64,000 nt of DNA, from the NCBI RefSeq assembly GCF_042659465.1, contig NZ_JBHSSW010000012.1, positions 248,001 through 312,000 on the forward strand, given 5' to 3'. Shown here in pieces: positions 25,875-33,737 of this stretch. The position numbers and the translations under genes were made by a program. The stretch is from Ponticaulis profundi. Its GTDB lineage: Bacteria; Pseudomonadota; Alphaproteobacteria; Caulobacterales; Hyphomonadaceae. The notes under the pieces were generated by a model. That model ran no database searches. It was not told the origin of the DNA and saw only the letters and a program-made list of their open reading frames with translations. Each line of letters begins with the position of its first letter. The first letter of the stretch is position 1.

Positions 25875-26447
25875 TCATGTGATTTTCTGGAGCGTCCGGG
25901 TGAGTTTTTTGAGCCCCACACGGTGGAAGGTCGCATATATATCCTCTGCCGTGAAACCTTCGCCCATCAGAATGTCTGTCAGGAACTGAAAGGCTTTTAT
26001 CGCCTGATCCGGTTTCTGATCGGCCAGCTCGACGAGAAAGTCATCTGTACGTATGGCGCGCAGGCCCAGCTGGCTGAGCACGGGTTTTGGAAAGTCGCGA
26101 ATGTTTTCGGTCACGATGGTGTCAGCGCCGGAGGCGATGGCGAGGGCCAGAACATGCGCGTCATCCGGGTCTGGCAGTCGGGGCTGGTTGTCATCTTGGT
26201 CGGGCATTGATGTCAGCGCGCCGGGGAAAGCGTGTTGGAGCAAATCGCAGATGTGTTCGGCGTGTTGTTGCTGAGACGCCGTATCGAGCCCGGAATTGCC
26301 CAGTGCCTTCGGAAGGTTGTGGCGCACTTCCTGGAGTATCGTATTCGACCAGACCGGCTCGTAAGCTTCAGCATGAGCGAACATGAGGAGCGCGTGGCGA
26401 CGGACGCTGCCAATCAGCACGCAGGCGTCGAGCACGGCGCAGGTCAC
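25875..26447 (-). CDS. PIN-domain RNase-like protein (toxin candidate)
   Basis: A 190-residue PIN protein with the metal-binding acids in place: Asp7 (AVLDACVLI), Glu40 (TILQEVRHNL), Asp93/95/96 (LPDPDDAHVLALAI) and Asp118 (NIRDFP). PIN domains are single-strand RNA nucleases and many are VapC-type toxins. The start is a GTG at 26447 that overlaps the stop codon of a 51-residue ORF upstream (GTGA), the usual layout of an antitoxin-toxin pair. The C-terminal 55 residues extend past the core PIN fold. Chromosomal, next to ubiE; the module appears to be an insertion beside a housekeeping operon. Confidence 0.85.
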   Translation of the reverse strand: MTCAVLDACVLIGSVRRHALLMFAHAEAYEPVWSNTILQEVRHNLPKALGNSGLDTASQQQHAEHICDLLQHAFPGALTSMPDQDDNQPRLPDPDDAHVLALAIASGADTIVTENIRDFPKPVLSQLGLRAIRTDDFLVELADQKPDQAIKAFQFLTDILMGEGFTAEDIYATFHRVGLKKLTRTLQKIT

Positions 26448-26599
26448 GCTTTTTTGATCCGGTAGGCATTCTGATCAAGCAGTATGAGCGCTTTAAGCGC
26501 AACTTCCCGGGAGGGACGTTCTCTTTGGGTGTCATATGTGGAAGCAGGCAAATTTCGAATGCTGCTAAATACCTGCTTTTCCAGACGTTTTTTTGTCAT
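26444..26599 (-). CDS. Small ORF (51 residues), possible antitoxin to PIN protein
   Basis: On the minus strand an ATG at 26599 opens a 51-residue frame that ends in a TGA at 26446-26444, overlapping the GTG start of the PIN gene. It reads MTKKRLEKQVFSSIRN at the start and REVALKALILLDQNAYRIKK at the end, a basic, mostly helical peptide. The ribosome site is weak (AAGAG). No family is recognised. Size, basic charge and start/stop overlap fit the partner of a PIN toxin, but a DNA-binding domain is not evident. Confidence 0.5.
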   Translation of the reverse strand: MTKKRLEKQVFSSIRNLPASTYDTQRERPSREVALKALILLDQNAYRIKKA

Positions 26600-26736
26600 C
26601 GCTCTTGCAATTTTTTCCGAATGCCATTCTGGCTTGTAAACTAAACGTATTCAAATACTGGTCGTTTTCTGCTTTGCACTAGATGGGACTGTAGAGATCG
26701 ATGCGTGCATTTGTCTAATTCTGGAAGGCAAAGTCT

Positions 26737-27279
26737 ATGGCCTCAATAGCCGGTAATGAAAGCGCCGACTTTTCAAATCTGCCTATTGAGCAGAACCGTG
26801 ACCTGTTCGTGCGCGATGTTGTCCGGGAATTGGTTGGCATTCTACAGGATATGATCGGGCTCGATGATGTCGAAGGTTATGTGAGTATTGTCGGTGCACG
26901 TATCGGGCAGCGGATGAATGCTGAATACCGCGCCTTGAGCGATCAGGAAAAACTTGATGTTGATCATGTCGGGGCCGCGCTTGTCGATCTGAAGCGTCGC
27001 ATTGATGGCGGGTTTTCGATTGAGTCGATTAGTGACACTGAAATCGTGCTATCAAACACGAAATGCCCGTTCGGGGCCCATGTCGAAGGCCGGCCAGCCC
27101 TGTGCATGATGACGTCGAATGTGTTCGGACGTATCGCGGCTGACAATCTGGGATATGCTGGCGTCCATATCGAGGAAGCGATAGCGAGGGGAGATCCCGG
27201 ATGTCGCGTGATTATCTCCCTTCAAAGGAAACCTGAACGCGCCAATATAGATTTCCGCGAATATTTTTCTCAGGACTGA
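26737..27279 (+). CDS. Methanogen output domain 1 (MetOD1)-containing protein
   Basis: The 180-residue protein is cytoplasmic and has no membrane segment. Its second half matches the 'methanogen output domain 1' family: NTKCPFGAHVEGRPALCMMT (108-126), NVFGRIAADNLGYAGVHIEEAI, and GCRVIISL. Three cysteines (110, 123, 156) are placed as in V4R-related small-molecule sensors and may bind metal. The first half is helical. It stands seven bases before a histidine kinase gene, so the two probably form one sensing unit. The ligand is unknown. Confidence 0.75.
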   Translation: MASIAGNESADFSNLPIEQNRDLFVRDVVRELVGILQDMIGLDDVEGYVSIVGARIGQRMNAEYRALSDQEKLDVDHVGAALVDLKRRIDGGFSIESISDTEIVLSNTKCPFGAHVEGRPALCMMTSNVFGRIAADNLGYAGVHIEEAIARGDPGCRVIISLQRKPERANIDFREYFSQD

Positions 27280-27286
27280 CTGTTGC

Positions 27287-28414
27287 GTGTTTGAGGCCCT
27301 GTTTCACCGATCCCGCGAAGCCATGATGATTGTCGGTTATGACCGGATCATTGGGAGCGTAAATCGCAAGGCCACCCAGTTTCTCAGGACACAGGCCAGT
27401 GATCTGGTTGGACGCTCCTGTGATGAACTGTTCCCGGACTGCGATCTCGAAGACCTGTTTCGTACCGCAGAGCTGATCGACGGGTGGACGCCACCTGTCC
27501 GATGTATGTCGTCACGCTTCGAAGATAGCTTGCTGGATCTTCGAATGCTCCAGTTGAACTATCCTCCTGATGAGGCGGCTTTTGCGCTCGCATTGTATCA
27601 GGAAAGTGAGGACAGGGTCGCGTTTCGAAAACTGCGTGAAGATGTGACAGACGCGACCCGGCGGGCCTCAATCGAGCGCTCGCTTCGACAGGATCTGGAG
27701 GAAGCCAATTCAAAGCTGAATGCTTTTGCGAACCGTGCGGCTCATGACCTGCGCGGTCCACTACGACGCATCCGGCAGGCTCTGGAGCTTAATCGGATGA
27801 CTTCGGCTGACCCCGAAGCGGTTCCGGAAATCCTTTTGCTGGCGGAAGACTCTGCGTCTGAACTCGAGCGCCTGGTGAAGGATCTGCTGAATTACTCGAA
27901 GCAGACCTCTCAGGGCGTGAAAAAAGAAAATGTCCGGCTTCCGGAGTTAATTGAGGAAGCTGCACGGCTGAGAGCAGCTGAGTCTAATGATCTGGACTGG
28001 TTGGAAACGGGACCGGACGTTACTGTGCGAGGCGACCCGGGGTTATTGTCCATTGTTTTCGGAAATATATTGTCGAACGCGATTACCTATCAGTCAGCGA
28101 AGCGACCGCTACGCGTATGCGTGGCAGCTGAGATGGTCGGCGCTGGCGTGAAAATCTCTATCTCTGACAATGGCATTGGTTTTCGCAAGGAAGATACAGA
28201 CCGCGTCTTTCGTGTCTTCGAGCGGCTTCATGCTTCGGGCGATGGGGCTGGACTCGGTCTGGCGACCTGCAGAGAACTGATCATCAACCACGGTTGGGAG
28301 ATAACGGCGAGCGGTGAACCGGATGTTGGAGCCGTCTTCTCGATCCATATTCCGCGACATGATTTCGTTTCATGGGACAGACATGAAAAAGGGGGACTTG
28401 CGTCCCCCTCATAG
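27287..28414 (+). CDS. PAS-domain sensor histidine kinase, soluble
   Basis: The 375-residue kinase starts at a GTG seven bases after the MetOD1 gene. A PAS fold covers about 1-105 (REAMMIVGYDRIIGSVNRKA), then a coiled helix leads to the HisKA helix with His153 in AAHDLRGPLRRI. The ATPase part has the N box NILSNAITY (260-268), SISDNGIGF (291-299) and GDGAGLGLATCREL (318-331). There is no membrane helix and no receiver domain, and no response-regulator gene adjoins. The signal probably comes through the MetOD1 partner or the PAS pocket. The last codons also encode the terminator of ugd on the other strand. Confidence 0.88.
   Translation: MFEALFHRSREAMMIVGYDRIIGSVNRKATQFLRTQASDLVGRSCDELFPDCDLEDLFRTAELIDGWTPPVRCMSSRFEDSLLDLRMLQLNYPPDEAAFALALYQESEDRVAFRKLREDVTDATRRASIERSLRQDLEEANSKLNAFANRAAHDLRGPLRRIRQALELNRMTSADPEAVPEILLLAEDSASELERLVKDLLNYSKQTSQGVKKENVRLPELIEEAARLRAAESNDLDWLETGPDVTVRGDPGLLSIVFGNILSNAITYQSAKRPLRVCVAAEMVGAGVKISISDNGIGFRKEDTDRVFRVFERLHASGDGAGLGLATCRELIINHGWEITASGEPDVGAVFSIHIPRHDFVSWDRHEKGGLASPS
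28386..28408 (-). terminator. Rho-independent terminator of ugd, inside the kinase 3' end
   Basis: On the minus strand GGGGGAC, loop GCAA, GTCCCCC is followed by TTTTT (28390-28386). It lies 31 bases past the ugd stop codon and within the last codons of the histidine kinase gene, so one sequence serves coding and termination. Confidence 0.8.
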
Positions 28415-28438
28415 CATGCTGGTTTCAGGTCGTGGAGA

Positions 28439-29743
28439 CTATGGACGTCCAACACTTGTGTAGTTGAAGCCTTTGGCAGCCATGTCTTCCGGGCGGTAGA
28501 TGTTGCGCAGGTCAACAACAGTCGGTGTGGAGAGAAGTGATTTGACCCGCTCCATATCCAGAGCACGGAATTGGTCCCATTCCGTGATGATCACCGCCAC
28601 GTCAGCGCCTTCCAGCGCATGGTAAGGCCCATCACAGAACATCACATCTTTCATCAGGTGAGACGACTCTTCCATGGCTTCGGGATCGAAGGCGCGGATT
28701 TTGGCGCCGGCTTCCTGGAGCGCTGGAATGATGTCGAGGCTTGGCGCGTCGCGCATGTCATCCGTGTTTGGTTTGAATGCGAGACCAAGCACGCCAATCG
28801 TTTTGCCGGAGACATCGCCGCCCATGGCATCGATGACTTTGGTTGCCATGGCTTTCTTGCGCGCCGCGTTGACTTCAACAACCGTGTCGACAATGCGAAC
28901 CGGGCTGCCATGGTCATTGGCTGTCTTGGTCAGCGCGAGTGTGTCTTTTGGGAAGCAAGATCCGCCATAACCCGGACCGGCGTTCAGGAACTTTTTGCCA
29001 ATGCGGTTGTCGAGCCCGATGCCGCGGGACACTTCCTGAACATTCGCGCCGACTTTTTCGCAGAGGTCTGCCATCTCGTTTATGAAGGTAATCTTCACGG
29101 CAAGAAAAGCGTTTGCTGCATATTTGATCAGCTCGGACGTCCGGCGACTCGTGAACAGGATTGGCGTTTCGTTCAGATAGAGTGGACGGTAAAGCTCTTG
29201 CATGACGTTCTGAGCCCGTTCGTCTTCTGTGCCGACGACAACGCGATCTGGTCGTTTGAAATCATCGATAGCAGCACCTTCTCGCAAGAATTCCGGGTTG
29301 GAAACCACGGCAAATTCATCACCTGTGCGCTTCTTGGAGATGATGGCTTCGACTTCGTCGCCTGTGCCGACAGGAACAGTCGATTTATTGACGACGACTG
29401 TGTAGCCGTCCATCAGGTCTGCGATTTCTTCTGCCGCACCGTAAACGTAAGACAGATCGGCATGGCCATCCCCGCGACGTGATGGCGTACCAACAGCGAT
29501 AAAGACAGCGTCGGCTGATTTGATCGCCTCTTCAGGATCCGTCGTGAAGAACAAGCGTTCTGCCTGAACGTTTTGTTCGACAAGTGTATCGAGGCCTGGC
29601 TCGTAAATTGGAATTTGGCCTGCTTTCAACTTTTCAATTTTGCTGGCATCTTTGTCGACACATGTCACAACATGCCCAAAATCTGCAAAACATGCCCCCG
29701 AAACGAGACCAACATATCCCGTTCCAATCATCGTTACTCGCAT
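28439..29743 (-). CDS. ugd: UDP-glucose 6-dehydrogenase
   Basis: Ugd oxidises UDP-glucose to UDP-glucuronate with two NAD+, a precursor for exopolysaccharides and lipid A decoration. The 434-residue protein has the NAD loop MIGTGYVGLVSGACFADFGH at its N terminus, the STVPVGTGD segment, NPEFLREGAAIDDF, the catalytic cysteine in GPGYGGSCFPKDT, and the C-terminal UDP-binding GLAFKPNTDDMRDAPS. Intact. It reads alone toward the histidine kinase gene, separated by a terminator. The nearby phosphomannomutase and ExoD genes fit a role in envelope polysaccharide. Confidence 0.96.
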   Translation of the reverse strand: MRVTMIGTGYVGLVSGACFADFGHVVTCVDKDASKIEKLKAGQIPIYEPGLDTLVEQNVQAERLFFTTDPEEAIKSADAVFIAVGTPSRRGDGHADLSYVYGAAEEIADLMDGYTVVVNKSTVPVGTGDEVEAIISKKRTGDEFAVVSNPEFLREGAAIDDFKRPDRVVVGTEDERAQNVMQELYRPLYLNETPILFTSRRTSELIKYAANAFLAVKITFINEMADLCEKVGANVQEVSRGIGLDNRIGKKFLNAGPGYGGSCFPKDTLALTKTANDHGSPVRIVDTVVEVNAARKKAMATKVIDAMGGDVSGKTIGVLGLAFKPNTDDMRDAPSLDIIPALQEAGAKIRAFDPEAMEESSHLMKDVMFCDGPYHALEGADVAVIITEWDQFRALDMERVKSLLSTPTVVDLRNIYRPEDMAAKGFNYTSVGRP

Positions 29744-30078
29744 AACTCTACATCCCCACGGTGAACAAAGAATTTCCTTGCTGAGCAGTGCGACTATTGC
29801 GGTCGAAGGTCAAGACTTGCTTGCTTCTGTCGTGACATCAGCTTTTAGAAAATATGGCACTGCACAAAATGAGTGCCTCGACGTTCACAATGCTCTGCGA
29901 CGCTAAACTGCTACTTTTAGATCATGATGTCTCTCGCTGCGTCACGTTGTGGTGGTTTAATTGCCGGCAGACCATTCTCGGTGGCCAAAATCCGACTTTT
30001 CACACTGAATTTGTTCACTACATGTAATTCTTTTTAATTTAGAAAATTCTGAAATTGGTGGAAGGACGTGTGTGTCAG
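29744..30078. other. Intergenic region between ugd and the first chemoreceptor
   Basis: About 335 bases between divergent genes. No ORF or RNA gene stands out. It is AT-rich near 30000-30050, where a sigma-70-like promoter for the chemoreceptor can be drawn. The ugd side offers GGGGATGTAGAG as ribosome site just before its ATG. Confidence 0.6.
29999..30028 (+). promoter_or_regulatory. Possible sigma-70-type promoter for chemoreceptor gene
   Basis: TTCACA (29999-30004) and TGTAAT (30023-30028) are each one base away from consensus and 18 bases apart, in an AT-rich stretch, about 50 bases before the ATG at 30079. Sequence evidence only. Confidence 0.35.
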
Positions 30079-31794
30079 ATGGGTATTTCACTTCAGAAAA
30101 TGAAAATCACAACCGCGATCGCTGCGATGAGCGGCGCTTTGGTGGTGGCCTCGCTTTTGGTGCTTGGATTGATCATCAGCCTGGTCATGTCGAACAAGAT
30201 TCAGGAAGATGCTGTGTCTGCGCAGAATACCAATCTGCGGGTGGCTGCTGGCATGTTCGAAAAAGAAATCCCGGGCGCGGATATTCGCTGGGATGCCAGC
30301 GGTAATGTGTCCCGCGTTATGGTCGAGTCGTTTCCGGCATTTGACGACAATACGCTGGTTGATGAAATCGGACGCATGACCGGAGAGGTCGCGACGATTT
30401 TCCGTTGGGACGCTGATCGGAATGAGTTCATCCGAGCCGCAACGAACGTCATTGAAAGCAATGGAACACGAGCCGTTGGAACGCCGCTAGGCAATACCAA
30501 TGATGTGCATGCAGCCGTCGTGAAGGGCGAAACCTATCTCGGTGAGTCCAATGTGCTCGGTGAGATGTATTATGCGGTCTACAAACCGATGCTGGACACA
30601 GACGGGAATATTGTAGGCATTTTGTGCGTCGCAGTTCAGAAAGCCCGTATCACGGCTGTGTTTTTCAACTTGCTTCAGTCGCTCGGCATTGCCTTGTTGC
30701 CGGTTGTTGCGATTGCGCTGTTCGTTTCTGTGTATCTCGCGCGTCGCCTGATGCTGCCGATCAAGGATCTGGCTCAGGTGACCGAGCAGATTTCTCACGA
30801 GAACCTTTCGATTGATGTGCCGTATACGGAGCGGACCGACGAGATTGCGATGCTCGCAAATTCTGTCTCTACGCTAAAGCAAAGATCTCAGGAGCGTGTG
30901 GAACTGGCTGCCAAACAGGCTGAAGCTGATCGCGTCGCTTTTGAGCGCCAGGAGAAGATTGAGGCGCTGATCGCGAACTTCCGTGTGGAAATTCATGCAA
31001 TGCTCCAGTCGGTTTCTAAGACTGCTGTCGATCTGGATGCGACTGCGGAGACGCTGACCGGTGTGGCACAGGAGAGTGCGGCACGCGCGCAGGAGACATT
31101 GGGCGCGTCTGGTGATGCAACAAACAATGTTCAATCTGTCGCAAGTGCTGCAGAAGAGCTTGCCTCTTCGATCAGCGAGATCAGTCGTCAGGTTCTTCAA
31201 ACGAACGACATTGTGGCGCGTGCGACGACATCGAGCCGTGAAACAAATGCGAAGGTCGAAAGCCTGGCAGAATCTGCATCCAAAATCAGCGAGGTCATCT
31301 CGCTTATCCAGGCCATCGCTGAGCAGACCAATCTTCTGGCGCTCAATGCGACCATTGAGGCGGCGCGTGCCGGTGAGGCGGGTAAGAGCTTTGCGGTCGT
31401 GGCCAATGAGGTGAAGGAACTTGCCAACCAGACATCTCACGCAACGGAAGAGATTTCCGCACAGATTTCTGCCATTCAGGCTGCAACAAGTGAGTCTGTG
31501 CAGGCGATTTCGGGTATTTCGTCGATCATTGACGAAGTGAATTCCTACACGACGGCGATTGCGTCTGCCGTGGAGGAGCAGAGCGCGGCGACAGCAGAAA
31601 TTTCGGAGAATGTTCAGCGTGCGGCGTCTGGTACGACGTCTGTAAGTGGGAATATGACCCAGCTTTCAGAAGCCGTAGCCCGCACGAGTACATCGGCTGA
31701 TATGGTGCTGAGTTCTGCTGGCTCTCTGACGGAAAAGACAGATGCGCTGAGCAAAGAGGTCGAGCAATTCCTCTCTCGGGTAGCCGCTGCCTAA
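30079..31794 (+). CDS. Methyl-accepting chemotaxis protein, Cache type, copy 1
   Basis: A 571-residue chemoreceptor. An N-terminal membrane helix (about 13-34) leads to a periplasmic Cache_3-Cache_2 fusion domain with GTRAVGTPLG and VKGETYLGESNVLGEMYYAVYKP, a second membrane helix (about 200-220), HAMP, and a cytoplasmic signalling domain with the hairpin tip EQTNLLALNATIEAARAGEAGKSFAVVA. The chosen ATG at 30079 aligns with the start of the tandem copy downstream and gives the same length; an in-frame TTG at 30055 and GTG are less likely. The tip motif shows it works with CheA/CheW. The ligand is likely a small organic acid or amine, not determined. Confidence 0.93.
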   Translation: MGISLQKMKITTAIAAMSGALVVASLLVLGLIISLVMSNKIQEDAVSAQNTNLRVAAGMFEKEIPGADIRWDASGNVSRVMVESFPAFDDNTLVDEIGRMTGEVATIFRWDADRNEFIRAATNVIESNGTRAVGTPLGNTNDVHAAVVKGETYLGESNVLGEMYYAVYKPMLDTDGNIVGILCVAVQKARITAVFFNLLQSLGIALLPVVAIALFVSVYLARRLMLPIKDLAQVTEQISHENLSIDVPYTERTDEIAMLANSVSTLKQRSQERVELAAKQAEADRVAFERQEKIEALIANFRVEIHAMLQSVSKTAVDLDATAETLTGVAQESAARAQETLGASGDATNNVQSVASAAEELASSISEISRQVLQTNDIVARATTSSRETNAKVESLAESASKISEVISLIQAIAEQTNLLALNATIEAARAGEAGKSFAVVANEVKELANQTSHATEEISAQISAIQAATSESVQAISGISSIIDEVNSYTTAIASAVEEQSAATAEISENVQRAASGTTSVSGNMTQLSEAVARTSTSADMVLSSAGSLTEKTDALSKEVEQFLSRVAAA

Positions 31795-31821
31795 GAGCCG
31801 AAGAGAAATGAAACAAAGATT

Positions 31822-31856
31822 AGCGCCCCTTCAAATAAAGATGGGGCGCTTTTTTG
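31822..31856 (+). terminator. Terminator between the two tandem chemoreceptors
   Basis: AGCGCCCC (31822-31829) pairs with GGGGCGCT (31843-31850) over a 13-base loop, then six T. The two receptor genes are therefore separate transcription units. Confidence 0.8.
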
Positions 31857-31950
31857 TGAATGCGTTCAATTTCAACTCGAATTTTACGCTGGGGAAAGCT
31901 ATTTGGGGCAGGGTGCATCCAGTTTGTTTCTCTGAAAGGAAGCGTCTGTG

Positions 31951-33663
31951 ATGTTCGCTTTGAAGAAGTTGAAGTTATCGACATCCATTGCTTTGCTGAG
32001 CACTGCGCTGATTGTGTGCTCGCTCTTGGTCGTCGGCATTATCACCCAAATGGTGATATCAGGAAAAGTCCGTTCTGATGCGATTGCGTTCCAGAACTCC
32101 AGTTTGCGCATCGCGGCAACTGTCCTCGAAGACAATCGCGATAGTTTCCGTATTAGTTGGAATGGCGACGGAAATGTGCGGTCGGTCGAGGCGGACAGTA
32201 TTCCGGAATTCGAAGCGCATGACCTCATTGATCGTATCGGCCGTGCTACGGGCGAGACGGCGACGATTTTCGTCTGGGATGAGGAGAGCCGGGATTTCTG
32301 GCGACGGACGACGAACATCATCAAGGATGACGGTAACCGCGCCGTCGGTACGCCGCTCGGCCAAAACGGTGCCGTCTACCCGGTCGTTACACGTGGTGAA
32401 ACCTATCGCGGGGAAGCGACCATTCTCGGAAAAGACTATTTTACAGTCTATCAGCCAATCGAGACCTCCGCTGGTGATGTCATCGGCATTCTGTATGTCG
32501 GCGTCGAGAAAGCCGAAATTACCGCGATCGTCTTTGATCTGATGAGCAAGTTCGGCCTTGCGGTTATTCCTGTTCTCATTCTGGCTGTGGTGGCGAGCGT
32601 TTTTGCAACACGCCGCCTGATGCTGCCGCTGAAAGACCTGGCGTCCGTGACCGGACGTATTGCCGACGATGACCTCGAAGTGCAGGTTCCGCACAAGGAA
32701 CGTGAAGACGAGATCGGAACCATTGCGGAATCGCTTTCGACTTTGAAGAAGCGCCTGGAAGAGCGAAATGAGCTCTCTGCGCAGCAGCGTATTGCTGATC
32801 AGAAGATCCAGGAGCGTCAGGACCGCATTGAGGCGCTCGTCGCATCCTTCCGCGATCGTATTTCGACCCTGCTATCTTCTGTGACGGAGACGGCAACAGG
32901 GCTTGATCAGACGGCTGAAACACTGACGGTGATTGCGCGCGACAGTGCGTCTCGTGCAAGCGAAACACTTAATGCGTCAGACCTTGCAACAGGCAATGTT
33001 CAGTCCGTCGCAGGCGCAGCCGAAGAGCTGGCATCCTCGATCAGTGAAATCCGCCGTCAGGTCAGCCAGACGTCTGATGTTGCATCTCGTGCAACACAGG
33101 ATAGCCGCGATACCAATTCCAAGGTGACAAGCCTTGCTGAAGCGGCCAACAAGATCACGGAAGTGGTGAACCTGATCAAGGCGATTGCCGAGCAAACCAA
33201 CCTTCTGGCCCTTAACGCGACCATCGAAGCCGCGCGAGCCGGTGAAGCGGGTAAAGGCTTTGCGGTCGTTGCCTCTGAAGTGAAAGAGTTGGCGAACCAG
33301 ACCTCGAAAGCCACGGAAGACATTTCCGAGCAGATCTCTGCCATCCAGTTCGCAACCGAAGATTCGGTGAAAGCGATTGCCGGCATTTCCGGCGTCATCG
33401 AGGAAATCAACAATTACACGTCGGCGATTGCATCTGCGATTGAGCAGCAGGGGGCTGCGACGACCGAGATTTCCGAAAACGTTCAGCGGGCAGCCGCAGG
33501 GACGACATCTGTGTCAGGCAATATGTCGGAACTGAACCAGTCTGTTTCTGAAACGACACGGTCTGCGACCACGGTGCTGGATTCGGCTGCGGCCCTGTCT
33601 CAGCGTACCAATGAGCTGACACGTGAAGTCGATGACTTCCTGAAACAGGTCATGGCGGCTTAA
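31951..33663 (+). CDS. Methyl-accepting chemotaxis protein, Cache type, copy 2
   Basis: Paralogue of the preceding gene: same order of membrane helix, Cache domain (GTPLGQNGAVYPVVTRGETY, ATILGKDYFTVYQPIET), second helix, HAMP and signalling domain with EQTNLLALNATIEAARAGEAGKGFAVVA. The start is the ATG at 31951, with AAAGGA ten bases upstream; a GTG directly before it would give 571 residues, exactly the length of copy 1. Both proteins end in FL-x2-VAA/MAA. The Cache domains differ far more than the signalling parts, so the pair probably senses different ligands. A strong bidirectional terminator follows. Confidence 0.93.
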   Translation: MFALKKLKLSTSIALLSTALIVCSLLVVGIITQMVISGKVRSDAIAFQNSSLRIAATVLEDNRDSFRISWNGDGNVRSVEADSIPEFEAHDLIDRIGRATGETATIFVWDEESRDFWRRTTNIIKDDGNRAVGTPLGQNGAVYPVVTRGETYRGEATILGKDYFTVYQPIETSAGDVIGILYVGVEKAEITAIVFDLMSKFGLAVIPVLILAVVASVFATRRLMLPLKDLASVTGRIADDDLEVQVPHKEREDEIGTIAESLSTLKKRLEERNELSAQQRIADQKIQERQDRIEALVASFRDRISTLLSSVTETATGLDQTAETLTVIARDSASRASETLNASDLATGNVQSVAGAAEELASSISEIRRQVSQTSDVASRATQDSRDTNSKVTSLAEAANKITEVVNLIKAIAEQTNLLALNATIEAARAGEAGKGFAVVASEVKELANQTSKATEDISEQISAIQFATEDSVKAIAGISGVIEEINNYTSAIASAIEQQGAATTEISENVQRAAAGTTSVSGNMSELNQSVSETTRSATTVLDSAAALSQRTNELTREVDDFLKQVMAA

Positions 33664-33687
33664 GCCCGCTCGTTTTGTCGAGAACAA

Positions 33688-33715
33688 AAAAGCCGCCCCA
33701 GAAGGGCGGCTTTTT
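33688..33715. terminator. Bidirectional terminator between chemoreceptor and serA
   Basis: AGCCGCCC (33691-33698), loop CAGAA, GGGCGGCT (33704-33711), with A-run before and T-run after. It ends both convergent transcripts. Confidence 0.9.
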
Positions 33716-33737
33716 CATGTGTCAGCTGGACCGCTGA

